Source: Succinivibrio dextrinosolvens (GTDB taxonomy: Bacteria > Pseudomonadota > Gammaproteobacteria > Enterobacterales > Succinivibrionaceae). Taken from it: a DNA stretch of 32,613 nt. The first letter of the stretch is position 1; every line of letters begins with the position of its first letter. Under the pieces are notes generated by a model that ran no database searches, was not told the origin of the DNA, and saw only the letters and a list, made by a program, of their open reading frames with translations. Positions 24,932 through 32,439 of the stretch are shown here, piece by piece. Made by a program: the position numbers and the translations under genes. Where the stretch lies: contig NZ_FPAH01000033.1 in NCBI RefSeq assembly GCF_900116345.1, positions 1-32,613 of the forward strand, in the 5' to 3' direction.

Positions 24932-25360
24932 TCAGGCTTTTAAAACAGCGACCTGAAGTAGATTGTCCTCATGTTCTATCTCTGTCATGTTTTCAGAGGT
25001 CAGCTTATTTTTGTATTTTTTCGCGGTATAAACAAAATTATCCAGAATTCTCTCAAACTGTTGATAGGTTATATTCTGCTGGAGAATAAGATGGAGCATA
25101 AATTCGCTTTTGATCTCATCGTGACTCAGTACCGCGTTTGCAGTGGCTCTGCCCAGATAGTTTTCAGAAAGCAGGTGTGGAAATAAATCTTCCTTACCAA
25201 CTGAAGAGCCTAATTCACAGATAAGATAGAGCTTGTCCTCATATTCCTCAAAAAACACTGTCACTTCACCAAATTTCAGTGCACAGGTATGTTCTTCTGA
25301 AAATTCAAGCTCCAAACCAAGATTAGAGCCGAGTTCTTTGATAAGCTCTTGTGCATTCAT
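24932..25360 (-). CDS. Class I type III secretion chaperone (CesT/SycE family)
   Basis: The 142-residue acidic protein has the complete class I chaperone pattern. It begins with the helix AQELIKELGSNLGLEL, followed by strands CALKFGEVTVFFE and DKLYLICELGS. The helix HLLSENYLGRATANAVL, a helix with LHLILQQNITYQQFERILDN and a charged tail complete it. Such chaperones act as homodimers, keep the N-terminal region of the effector partly unfolded and dock it on the SctQ/SctN platform. Being first in a two-gene unit with the 1177-residue protein, it most likely serves that protein. Start: ATG at 25360; the ribosome site is weak (GATGGTGATG), and no better in-frame start is seen. No sigma-70 promoter could be fixed upstream. 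Confidence 0.9.
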   Translation of the reverse strand: MNAQELIKELGSNLGLELEFSEEHTCALKFGEVTVFFEEYEDKLYLICELGSSVGKEDLFPHLLSENYLGRATANAVLSHDEIKSEFMLHLILQQNITYQQFERILDNFVYTAKKYKNKLTSENMTEIEHEDNLLQVAVLKA

Positions 25361-25597
25361 AATTGCATCACCATCTTTTCATTCAATTCAACATCGTAAA
25401 ACAACACTTATTCTGTTTTAATTCTTTATCGATTTATGCTCGTATTCTGAGCTATATTTATTTCCCCAGAATAGATTTGAGGGGAACATACCGGCACTCA
25501 GCTTAAACAGATTGGAATTGCAGAAGAGTCCTTGTATGAGTGTTTCCCAAAAGAAAGAAAGCTATTTTTAAGTTTAGTTTGAAATATTCAGATCAAC

Positions 25598-25644
25598 GTG
25601 ATTTGGGTATCTTTTTTGAAGAGAATAAAGATACCCGCAATCAC
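25598..25644. repeat. Long imperfect inverted repeat
   Basis: GTGATT-T-GGGTATCTTT (25598-25614) pairs with AAAGATACCC-GC-AATCAC (25627-25644): a 10-base perfect inner stem, a 1x2 internal loop and a 6-base outer stem, loop of 12. On the plus strand it is followed by T-rich sequence (TATTTATTTTTA), so it might terminate plus-strand transcription. Confidence 0.6.
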
Positions 25645-25653
25645 TGCTATTTA

Positions 25654-25729
25654 TTTTTATCAAGTAATAGGCACGCTAAAACCACGCAGTTTACTGCGGG
25701 GATAAAGCGTGCCTATTACTTGATAAAAA
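25654..25729. repeat. Perfect 24-base inverted repeat with nested hairpin, possible palindromic mobile element
   Basis: The arm at 25654-25677 (TTTTTATCAAGTAATAGGCA followed by CGCT) is exactly complementary to 25706-25729. The 28-base centre contains its own stem (CGCAGT-TT-ACTGCG, with CC/GG beyond one mismatch). No coding gene or T-tract explains it. Subterminal hairpins of this kind are known from IS200/IS605-group elements and their non-autonomous relatives, and a tnpB of that group is at the left edge of the window. A structured small RNA or attenuator is an alternative. Confidence 0.65.
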
Positions 25730-25893
25730 ATCTAAAGCATACATATTCTGTAGACAGACACAACTCTAGAAAACCGTAATTTTTTTTAAGTACTGAAATA
25801 GCAAATTCGTTAATTACAATGGAAATAAAGGCTAGGAGAAAAGGAAAAGTTTGATAGAATTATTACAAGCAACATCTAACATAAGGAATAAAA

Positions 25894-26241
25894 ATGGAAA
25901 TCCATCTGAATGACAGTTCAATGACAGGAACCGAAATCATCAGCTTGAACGGAAGACTAGATGCGTTAAGCTCAGAATCTCTTGAAGAAAAGGTTAATCC
26001 TTTAACACAGAACGATAATACAAATTCTCTAATCTTTGATCTTGCAGGACTTGAATACATTAGTTCAGCAGGACTTCGAGTCTTTTTAAAGACAGCAAAA
26101 AGCTGTAAAAATACCAGTAAAAAAATGTTTTTATGTGGTCTTTCTGAAAATGTTTCAGAGGTTTTCAAGATTTCAGGTTTTGATCTTATTTTAGAGATTA
26201 AGCCAGATCTGAATTCAGTAAAAGAAGCTTTAGCAAGCTGA
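25894..26241 (+). CDS. STAS-domain anti-anti-sigma-factor-like protein
   Basis: The 115-residue protein is a single STAS domain of SpoIIAA/RsbV/BtrV type. It has the opening strand EIISLNGRLDALSSESLEEK, the strand SLIFDLAGLEYISSAGLRVF and the helix FLKTAKSC. In this family the second Ser of I-S-S-A-G (Ser58) is phosphorylated by an RsbW-type kinase, and the unphosphorylated form releases a sigma factor or other target. Partner-switching proteins control T3SS in Bordetella (Btr). No kinase or PP2C phosphatase is in this window, so its partners are unknown. Start: ATG at 25894 with AAGGA six bases before. A lytic transglycosylase gene starts 12 bases downstream. Confidence 0.9.
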   Translation: MEIHLNDSSMTGTEIISLNGRLDALSSESLEEKVNPLTQNDNTNSLIFDLAGLEYISSAGLRVFLKTAKSCKNTSKKMFLCGLSENVSEVFKISGFDLILEIKPDLNSVKEALAS

Positions 26242-26253
26242 CAGGTAAAAGAA

Positions 26254-26904
26254 TTGTTTCCTAAAGCCACACTTTTAAACGCAGCTGTTCTGGGTGTCAT
26301 AATCCCCTGCTCCTATGCTCAGGTCACTTTAAATGTTGAGGAGACCGAGATCTATGCAGTTCCCTTCGATCAGGAAAATACGGTAGAACGCCGAATTGAT
26401 ACTCTTGATGTCAACAAGCTCTCAAAATACGCATACCTTTTAAGAGCAAATCACATGGTTATGCCTTCATACGGTCCTAGGACCTCAAAGGAGGTTAAGA
26501 AGAGAATCAAGGACTGGCACAGTTTTATTGCCGATGCGGCTGAAACCAACCTGCTGCCAGAAGAGCTTATCAAGGCTGTTATTGAAGTTGAATCTGGAGC
26601 TGTGGTAACCGCCGTATCCCAGTGTGGAGCTCAGGGGCTGATGCAGCTGATGCCTAAGACGCAGAGTGAGCTTGGAGTAAAAGATCCTTTCGATCCAAAC
26701 GAAAACATCAGTGCAGGAACCCGATACCTCGCACAGCTGCTCAACATGTATGACGGAGATCTCTCCCTTGCACTTGCAGCCTATAACGCGGGTATGGGAA
26801 ACGTCAACAAATACGGAGGAATACCTCCGTTTGAAGAAACACAGAACTTTGTAAAGAAAGTTACAGCCATATATCACAGGCTGCAGAAAGAGAACGCCAA
26901 TTAA
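26254..26904 (+). CDS. Lytic transglycosylase (SLT domain), possibly T3SS-associated
   Basis: The product is 216 residues. The N-terminus has a signal-peptide-like stretch (ATLLNAAVLGVIIPCSYA, likely cut after Ala22). The SLT domain spans about 95-210: catalytic Glu113 in VIEVESG, then AVSQCGAQGLMQLMPKTQ, ISAGTRYLAQLLNMYDGDLS and LALAAYNAGMGNVNKYGG. Such enzymes cleave peptidoglycan glycan strands to anhydromuropeptides. IagB/IpgF/EtgA relatives open a path for T3SS assembly. The start is taken as TTG at 26254: it is the first start-type codon after the STAS stop, in the same frame, with AGGTAAAAGAA before it. Its 3' end is three bases from the convergent sctN 3' end. The T3SS role is inferred from location only. 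Confidence 0.88.
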   Translation: MFPKATLLNAAVLGVIIPCSYAQVTLNVEETEIYAVPFDQENTVERRIDTLDVNKLSKYAYLLRANHMVMPSYGPRTSKEVKKRIKDWHSFIADAAETNLLPEELIKAVIEVESGAVVTAVSQCGAQGLMQLMPKTQSELGVKDPFDPNENISAGTRYLAQLLNMYDGDLSLALAAYNAGMGNVNKYGGIPPFEETQNFVKKVTAIYHRLQKENAN

Positions 26905-26907
26905 GCC

Positions 26908-28224
26908 TTAAGACACAATACTTATAAGCTTAGAGATGGTTTCATCAAAGGAGGTGGTCTCACCTAAGCCCTGTTTTAGGAAAGCGTTAATCTCGCCAAT
27001 CTTATGCAGAGCATAGTCAGCCTCAGGATCAGAACCTTCCTTGTATTCACCCAGCTGAACCAGAAGCTCAATTTCCTGATACTTAGCCATAATGTTACGC
27101 AGTTTGCCGGCTGCTTCCTTATGCTCCTTGGTAACAATCGCATTCATAACACGACTTACAGAAGCCATCACGTCAATAGCAGGATAAAAGTTCTTTGAGG
27201 CCAGCTTTCTTGAGAGAATTATGTGACCGTCAAGAATAGATCTGGTTTCGTCGGCGATAGGTTCAGTCATATCATCACCTTCCACCAGAACGGTATACAG
27301 AGCTGTAATCGATCCCTTGTCAGAATTACCCGCACGCTCCATAAGCTTTGGCAGAGTTGAGAATACTGATGGAGGGAAACCTCTACGAGTAGGAGGTTCA
27401 CCTGCAGCCAGACCAATCTCACGCTGAGCACGACCGAAACGTGTTACAGAGTCCATCATCAGAAGCACACTCTTGCCCTGATCTCTGAAATACTCTGCCA
27501 CAGAGGTTGCAGTATAGGCAGCCTTAAGACGTTCCATTGACGATCTGTCAGAGGTTGAAATCACCAGCACAGTCTTTTTCAGGCCATCTGGACCTAAATC
27601 ATGCTCAATGAATTCTCTAACCTCTCTACCACGCTCACCGATAAGAGCTAAAACACAGACCTCAGCACTGCAGCCTTTAATAATCTGAGATAAAAGCGTT
27701 GACTTACCACCACCGGCAGCAGCGAAAATACCCATACGCTGACCTTCACCGCAGGTAAGCATGGCATCTAATACTCTAAGGCCTAAGCTTATAGGCTTAC
27801 AGATAAGCTTTCTGGTCATAGCTGCAGGAGGATCGGCGTAAACAGGGTAAAAATGGTGGGTGTTCAATGGGCCCTTTCCATCAGCAGGATCGCCCACACC
27901 GTTGATTACTCTTCCTAACAGTTCCGGACCCACAGGAACAGAAAGCACATGTCCTGTAGGAATTACCTCAGTATGGAAGGAAATACCCTCAAGATCACCT
28001 AGAGGGGTTAACAGAGCTGTGTTCTTTGAGAAGCCCACAACCTCAGCACGCAGTTCACCAGCCTGACCGGGAGTTCTCAAAAGGCAGAGCTCACCGACCT
28101 TAACCTCAGGTACAACCGCATGAATAATCGTACCGACAACCTCTTCTACTTTTCCTCGTATCTCAACGGTTGCGGCAGACTGAACTGCTTCTTCTAAAAT
28201 CTGACCTATATACTCAAGAGCCAT
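26908..28224 (-). CDS. sctN: SctN, type III secretion ATPase
   Basis: This is the hexameric cytosolic ATPase that releases chaperones and unfolds substrates at the export gate. The 438 residues match YscN/InvC/FliI length. Motifs: Walker [13 protein letters not shown] (Lys174), catalytic Glu in [12 protein letters not shown] (Glu197), and Walker [19 protein letters not shown] (Asp258). The family stretches [19 protein letters not shown] and [20 protein letters not shown] are also present. The ATG at 28224 directly abuts the sctL stop (TAA-ATG) with GAGGA five bases before it, so translation is coupled. It is the last gene of the sctJKLN operon; no terminator is possible in the three bases separating it from the convergent gene, so termination must occur inside that gene. 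Confidence 0.98.
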   Translation of the reverse strand: MALEYIGQILEEAVQSAATVEIRGKVEEVVGTIIHAVVPEVKVGELCLLRTPGQAGELRAEVVGFSKNTALLTPLGDLEGISFHTEVIPTGHVLSVPVGPELLGRVINGVGDPADGKGPLNTHHFYPVYADPPAAMTRKLICKPISLGLRVLDAMLTCGEGQRMGIFAAAGGGKSTLLSQIIKGCSAEVCVLALIGERGREVREFIEHDLGPDGLKKTVLVISTSDRSSMERLKAAYTATSVAEYFRDQGKSVLLMMDSVTRFGRAQREIGLAAGEPPTRRGFPPSVFSTLPKLMERAGNSDKGSITALYTVLVEGDDMTEPIADETRSILDGHIILSRKLASKNFYPAIDVMASVSRVMNAIVTKEHKEAAGKLRNIMAKYQEIELLVQLGEYKEGSDPEADYALHKIGEINAFLKQGLGETTSFDETISKLISIVS

Positions 28225-28851
28225 TTACTTCCTCTTGATATGATTTTCTAAACTGCGCTGCAGAATATTCAGCTGTGAGTTAAGACTTGCTTCTACCACA
28301 CCTTGCTCTGTTTCTAACAGACAGTCTCCGACTTTTAGATTAGGATCGGCTACAAGGTTAATATAACCTGCAGGATTGTCTCGACCTACAAGATAATTCT
28401 GCAGAGAATCTCTTAAGATACGCTCATCCTGAGAGGAAACACGCATCAGAATACTCTTACTTCCTCTAACGGCATTTAAGCCCTGATGAACAACTCTGGT
28501 AACCAGCTCATTCTGATCAAAAGAACCGATAATCTTGCTGACTGCATCCATAACTACACCAACAAGCTGTTTTTCCAGACCTTCGATGGAATCAACCTGT
28601 CCCATAACCATATCCATCAGCTTCTCGGTGTAAATTGATTTACCCTCATCGACACCGACAGCATAGCCTTCATCGTAGCGTTTCTTATAAACCGCCTTGG
28701 CCTGCTCTCCAGCTTCTGCTGCAGCAGCTTTAACCTTGTCAACCAGTTCATTGGCATTGGAAAGCAGAGCATACTCAGAAGCCTTGATTATCTTGGAGCC
28801 TGGTCTTACATTCCACATTTTAGTGTCTTTTAATTGAAAATATTCTGACAT
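28225..28851 (-). CDS. sctL: SctL, ATPase stator/regulator (YscL/HrpE/FliH family)
   Basis: SctL bridges SctN to SctQ and regulates the ATPase. The 208-residue protein has an N-terminal motif with aromatic residues (EYFQLKDTKMWNVRPGSKII), then an Ala/Glu/Lys-rich helix (VDKVKAAAAEAGEQAKAVY). A Gly-containing helix repeat (YDEGYAVGVDEGKS) and a FliH-type C-terminal domain ending in VGDCLLETEQGVVEASLNSQ, a family signature, complete it. The first 22 bases overlap the 3' end of sctK, and the stop codon touches the sctN ATG. The start ATG at 28851 has GGAG eleven bases before it, less than ideal, consistent with translational coupling to sctK. Confidence 0.94.
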   Translation of the reverse strand: MSEYFQLKDTKMWNVRPGSKIIKASEYALLSNANELVDKVKAAAAEAGEQAKAVYKKRYDEGYAVGVDEGKSIYTEKLMDMVMGQVDSIEGLEKQLVGVVMDAVSKIIGSFDQNELVTRVVHQGLNAVRGSKSILMRVSSQDERILRDSLQNYLVGRDNPAGYINLVADPNLKVGDCLLETEQGVVEASLNSQLNILQRSLENHIKRK

Positions 28852-29465
28852 GATCCATCAATCTCCAGACAGAGAATTTTAATTGTACAGTCAAAGATAA
28901 GTCTCTCATCACTGTCAGACAAATCAAGTCTGACCGGTGACTCTACCTTAAAGCTCATTTTTTCAAGACTCTGGGCTGATGCTTTCTCTAAAATATTAGC
29001 TAACACAGCATTCCCCGACTCTCTGACAGCCTGTTCAGTTGAAGAAAATGAAGAAACAATTCTGTTCTTCAGATGATTTGGAATATAAAGGCTTCCGCGC
29101 CTTAATCCGAAGGAATAAATCTCTTCCCCCAGATACTCTCTGTATTTTGTTACCTGCTCTTTCTTAATTTCTGAAACCAGTATCTGAGAACATATACATG
29201 CACACAGTAGTTTTCTAAGCTGTTCAAGATGTTCCTCAGAACAGAAACAGAACCTGTTGGCAGGTATTTCAAACTCAAAATATCCCTCGTTTACCTTCGA
29301 GAGTTTTCTCATAAGAGCGTGATTATCAAGATAACTCTGGGCACAGCTGCTCTGCATTATTTCATCAGGCAGCACCGCCTTTTCATCAAGATGGTTGTAC
29401 TCAATGATTTTTTTGAGAAGCTCCCTTTTCTCAGTTAGCAGTGATAGAGCGAATTCTCTGTTCAT
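28830..29465 (-). CDS. sctK: SctK, sorting-platform adaptor (YscK/PscK family)
   Basis: SctK sits at the top of the cytosolic sorting platform and connects the SctD ring to the SctQ pods. The 211-residue protein is soluble and helical. Recognisable features are the N-terminal amphipathic segment, the middle LRKLLCACICSQILVSEIKK (around 85-105) and the C-terminal SFKVESPVRLDLSDSDERLI-type block. The family is poorly conserved, so the call leans on length and the invariant sctJ-K-L-N order. Start: ATG at 29465 with GGAG seven bases before, 16 bases after the sctJ stop. The reading frame overlaps sctL by 22 bases. Confidence 0.85.
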   Translation of the reverse strand: MNREFALSLLTEKRELLKKIIEYNHLDEKAVLPDEIMQSSCAQSYLDNHALMRKLSKVNEGYFEFEIPANRFCFCSEEHLEQLRKLLCACICSQILVSEIKKEQVTKYREYLGEEIYSFGLRRGSLYIPNHLKNRIVSSFSSTEQAVRESGNAVLANILEKASAQSLEKMSFKVESPVRLDLSDSDERLIFDCTIKILCLEIDGSCQNIFN

Positions 29466-29481
29466 AGCTGAACTCCATCAC

Positions 29482-30261
29482 TTACTTTGGGGCTTCTTTA
29501 TCGGCTTTAGGCTCTGCAGCAGGCTCTGCTTTTTTAGGCAAGTTCAACTCAAGAGTAATCAGCTTCTTAAACCTTAATCCAAAGACAGCAAGTCCTGATA
29601 GTAGAATGCCGGCAATAATACCAAAGGCCAGCAGAGCTGAAGTGGTCAGATACCAAGGCACAGTCTTAAGAGCAGGAGGAAGGATCTTCTCTCGGTAATC
29701 CTCAAGCATCACATTCACTCTTTCTCTGGTAAGTCCAGGGACAGCCTTGGCTGCGGTTTCACGAATTGCTCCCACCATGTTTACAACCGGTGAGTTAGGA
29801 GTATGTCTGATAAATACGGCTGCTGAAGGTGGAGTGGTAATACCTGATGACTGCTCATGCTGAACCAGGGTTACATGAACACGGGAATCCAGAACACCGT
29901 CAATCTTAGAGAATGTATCGGAAAGTTCCTGAGATAAAGCAAAGGCAAAACGAGCCTGCTCCTCAAGCTGAGAAGAAATCATGGAATCACCGGAGAACAC
30001 AGTACCAAGACTCTTGAAAGGAGTACGAGGCAGAGAGTTTTCCTTGATAATATCCAATGCTCTGACCATATCCTCATGTTCAACGGCAATATGATAAAGG
30101 CCCTTACCCTCACTAACTTTTTCTGCCACAACACCACGTCTTAGTAAAGCAGATAACATTTCGTTGGCATCTTTTTCTGAGATTCCGGAATAAAGTGTTT
30201 CCTTACATCCAACAAGGAACAGAGAGAAGAGTATAGTCAGAATAACCGCAAATTTTTTCAT
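29482..30261 (-). CDS. sctJ: SctJ, inner-membrane ring lipoprotein (YscJ/PrgK/EscJ family)
   Basis: SctJ makes the 24-fold periplasmic ring of the injectisome base. The 259-residue protein has a lipoprotein signal (LFLVGC, lipidated Cys19). The first ring domain has YSGISEKDANEMLSALLRRG; the linker has the hallmark FSGDSMISSQLEEQARFAFA. The second ring domain contains SRVHVTLVQHE and SAAVFIRH, and then comes a C-terminal membrane helix (WYLTTSALLAFGIIAGILLS) and a short Lys/Pro/Ala-rich cytosolic tail. It is the first gene of the sctJKLN operon. The ribosome site (GAAGAAAAG) is weak, and no strong sigma-70 promoter is seen upstream, which may point to activator or alternative sigma control. 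Confidence 0.97.
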   Translation of the reverse strand: MKKFAVILTILFSLFLVGCKETLYSGISEKDANEMLSALLRRGVVAEKVSEGKGLYHIAVEHEDMVRALDIIKENSLPRTPFKSLGTVFSGDSMISSQLEEQARFAFALSQELSDTFSKIDGVLDSRVHVTLVQHEQSSGITTPPSAAVFIRHTPNSPVVNMVGAIRETAAKAVPGLTRERVNVMLEDYREKILPPALKTVPWYLTTSALLAFGIIAGILLSGLAVFGLRFKKLITLELNLPKKAEPAAEPKADKEAPK

Positions 30262-30396
30262 AATAATATCTTTTCTTCAGAGCTAAGAACAGTAAAACAT
30301 AACGAAGTTTCTCGCTGCTACTAAGAGTTTACGGTCCTTAAAAAAACAAACACAATTACACATTCCCTACAAAAAAATTATAGTTTGTCATTTAAG

Positions 30397-30424
30397 GATT
30401 TTCAGTCGAACCGGTTGGAAAATC
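30397..30424. promoter_or_regulatory. Dyad-symmetric element, possible operator
   Basis: Seven-base arms GATTTTC/GAAAATC enclose 14 bases with the palindrome AACCGGTT. It lies 136 bases upstream of the sctJ start and about 190 upstream of the herA-like promoter. A transcription-factor site is possible; no known consensus is recognised. Confidence 0.3.
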
Positions 30425-30612
30425 AAAGATATTTGGTTCTTTTTTTGAGACTAATCTCTTAATTTTCAAAATAATTATAAAACTGTGTCATAAAGCATCA
30501 TTTTCAATTCGATCTCGACAAAACTCTTTTTAACTATTTTTTCAATAAAGTCTGCATAAACAAAGGAGCACAAAGAAAACAGAGCAATTTAATCTTTTTT
30601 GCTACTAATCAC

Positions 30613-30640
30613 TTAATTTTAATAACAAATATCCTAATAT
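30613..30640 (+). promoter_or_regulatory. Candidate promoter of the HerA-like ATPase gene
   Basis: TTAATT (30613-30618), 16-base spacer, TAATAT (30635-30640); transcription would begin near 30647, 36 bases before the GTG start. Confidence 0.45.
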
Positions 30641-30682
30641 GGTCTGGACATCCGTATTTTTGTAAGAAAAAATGGAGTAAAA

Positions 30683-32257
30683 GTGATTACACAAGATAAA
30701 AAAATTCTAATCGCAAAAGATGACCGTAAAGAGGTTTATCTTTTGTCGAACATGGCAAACAGACATGGACTGATTACAGGAGCAACAGGTACAGGAAAAA
30801 CCGTTACTCTGCAGACAATGGCGGAAAGCTTCAGTCAGATGGGAGTACCTGTATTCCTATCAGATGTTAAGGGAGATTTATCCGGTATAGCGGCTGCCTC
30901 CTCTCCTTCAGGAAAAATTGCAGAAAGAATCGAAAAACTGCAGTTAAGAGATCTTGGATATGAATCACGTGGCTTTCCTGTAGCTTTCTTTGATGTCTAC
31001 GGTGAGAAAGGCCATCCGCTTAGAACCACTATCTCCAGTATGGGACCACTTCTTTTATCAAGAATTCTGAATCTCAATGAAGTTCAGAGTGGACTGATGC
31101 ATATAGTCTTCAGAGTGGCTGATGATAACGGTCTGCTGCTTTTAGATCTAAAGGATTTAAAGGCAATGCTCAAGCACGTCTCCGATGAAAAGGCTAAATA
31201 TCAGGAACAGTATGGAAATATTTCCGCAGCAAGTATAGGAGCAATCCAGAGAGGTCTTCTGCGTTTAGAGGACGAAGGCGGTGATCTGTTCTTTGGTGAG
31301 CCTGAGCTTAATATCGAGGATCTGATGCAGTCTGATGAAAATGGATTCGGACAGATTAACATTCTTGAATCTCAGAAGCTTATAAACAATCCTAAGATCT
31401 ACTCTACAGTTCTTTTGTGGCTTTTATCCGAACTATACGAGAAACTGCCTGAAAGAGGAGATAAGGAGAAGCCTTTAATGGTCTTCTTCTTTGATGAAGC
31501 TCATCTGCTGTTTAACGATGTTGAGTATTCTCTGCTCCAGAAGATCTGTCAGGTAGTAAGACTTATCAGATCAAAAGGTGTCGGAGTTTACTTTATCAGT
31601 CAGAATCCAGCTGATATTCCTGATGAGGTCTTAGGTCAGCTTGGCAACAAGATTCAGCACGCACTAAGAGCCTTTACTCCAAAGGATCAGAAAGCACTTA
31701 AGGCTGCTGCAGATTCTTTCAGAGCAAATCCAGAATTCTCTACAGAAAAAGCCATTGGAGAACTAGCTGTAGGTGAAGCTCTAATATCATTCCTGGACGA
31801 AAAGGGTTCACCTCAGATGGTTGAGAGAAGCTACATAGTTCCACCTCAGAGTCAGGTTGGACCTATTGACGATGCTCAAAGAAAGAATCTAATCAGGACA
31901 TCTCTGCTTGCAGGTATCTACGATACAGCAGTTGACAGAGAATCTGCCTACGAAATTCTAACTCAGAAAGCCTTAGCTGATAAGGAAGAAGCTCAAAGAG
32001 CGATTGAAGAGAAAGAAAGACAGAAACAGATGGTTCTTGAAGAGAGACAGCGAATTCAGGAAGAAAGACTTCGTATGGCTCAGGAACGACATCAGGCAGC
32101 AATGCAGAGACAAAGCGAAAGAGCTGCAAGATCAAATCCTACGGTTGTCGATCAGATTATAAGAACGACCGGCAGAACCATTACCTCATCAATAGGAAGA
32201 TCAATCGGAAGAACCATTGTAAGAGGAGTTCTGGGAAGTATCTTCGGAAGCAGGTAG
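30683..32257 (+). CDS. HerA-like helicase/ATPase of the DUF853 (YjgR) family
   Basis: The 524-residue protein is a RecA/HerA-FtsK-type ATPase. It has Walker [16 protein letters not shown] (Lys39), SDVKGDLSG, Walker [14 protein letters not shown] (about 265-277) and a sensor-like [21 protein letters not shown] charged coiled-coil tail follows (about 425-485, Glu/Gln/Arg-rich), then the Gly/Arg end [20 protein letters not shown] characteristic of the YjgR group. The exact cellular role of this widespread family is not established. Start: GTG at 30683 with GGAG five bases before. It looks like a chromosomal single gene bordering the T3SS operon, with its own promoter and terminator. Confidence 0.92.
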   Translation: MITQDKKILIAKDDRKEVYLLSNMANRHGLITGATGTGKTVTLQTMAESFSQMGVPVFLSDVKGDLSGIAAASSPSGKIAERIEKLQLRDLGYESRGFPVAFFDVYGEKGHPLRTTISSMGPLLLSRILNLNEVQSGLMHIVFRVADDNGLLLLDLKDLKAMLKHVSDEKAKYQEQYGNISAASIGAIQRGLLRLEDEGGDLFFGEPELNIEDLMQSDENGFGQINILESQKLINNPKIYSTVLLWLLSELYEKLPERGDKEKPLMVFFFDEAHLLFNDVEYSLLQKICQVVRLIRSKGVGVYFISQNPADIPDEVLGQLGNKIQHALRAFTPKDQKALKAAADSFRANPEFSTEKAIGELAVGEALISFLDEKGSPQMVERSYIVPPQSQVGPIDDAQRKNLIRTSLLAGIYDTAVDRESAYEILTQKALADKEEAQRAIEEKERQKQMVLEERQRIQEERLRMAQERHQAAMQRQSERAARSNPTVVDQIIRTTGRTITSSIGRSIGRTIVRGVLGSIFGSR

Positions 32258-32276
32258 ACAGTATAGAACCTGAATT

Positions 32277-32308
32277 GAGGGTGACTAAAAAGGTCGCCCT
32301 CTATTTTT
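32277..32308 (+). terminator. Intrinsic terminator of the HerA-like gene
   Basis: GAGGGTGAC (32277-32285) pairs with GTCGCCCTC (32293-32301, one G-U pair) and is followed by TATTTTT. It starts 20 bases after the stop codon. Confidence 0.85.
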
Positions 32309-32374
32309 ACCTAAATTTTGTGGTTTTATTAACATTATTGATAATATTTTTATATTAAATCTTTATCTATTTCC

Positions 32375-32402
32375 TTGATATACAAAGTTAATATACTATA
32401 CT
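32375..32402 (+). promoter_or_regulatory. Candidate promoter of the IS1182-like transposase gene
   Basis: TTGATA (32375-32380), 16-base spacer, TATACT (32397-32402), about 37 bases before the ATG. Confidence 0.5.
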
Positions 32403-32439
32403 TAATAATATAAAGAGTTATATTATTGGTAATATCGTT

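Larger units (their letters stand above)
25361..25893. other. 533-base non-coding region with palindromic elements
   Basis: No credible gene. The only open frame of note (25540-25779, plus) runs straight through the inverted repeats and is rejected. Contents: a small dyad TTCCCC/GGGGAA (25462-25467 and 25481-25486) in the upstream region of the chaperone gene, two large inverted repeats (listed separately), and the 5' region of the STAS gene. Confidence 0.55.
30262..30682. other. Divergent regulatory region between sctJ and the HerA-like gene
   Basis: AT-rich, no gene. It contains a dyad at 30397-30424: GATTTTC and GAAAATC enclose the palindrome AACCGGTT (30409-30416), whose centre is shifted by two bases from that of the outer arms. 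The only convincing promoter found faces the HerA-like gene. The sctJ side lacks an obvious -10/-35 pair. Confidence 0.45.

Noticed and set aside
25654-25729. Reading the 24-base palindrome as a plain intrinsic terminator
   Set aside because: Neither side has a T-tract following the stem in the 3' direction; the T-run lies within the 5' arm.
25540-25779. Open frame of 79 codons on the plus strand
   Set aside because: It runs through both inverted repeats, has no ribosome site and no recognisable protein pattern; the open frame is a by-product of the palindromes.
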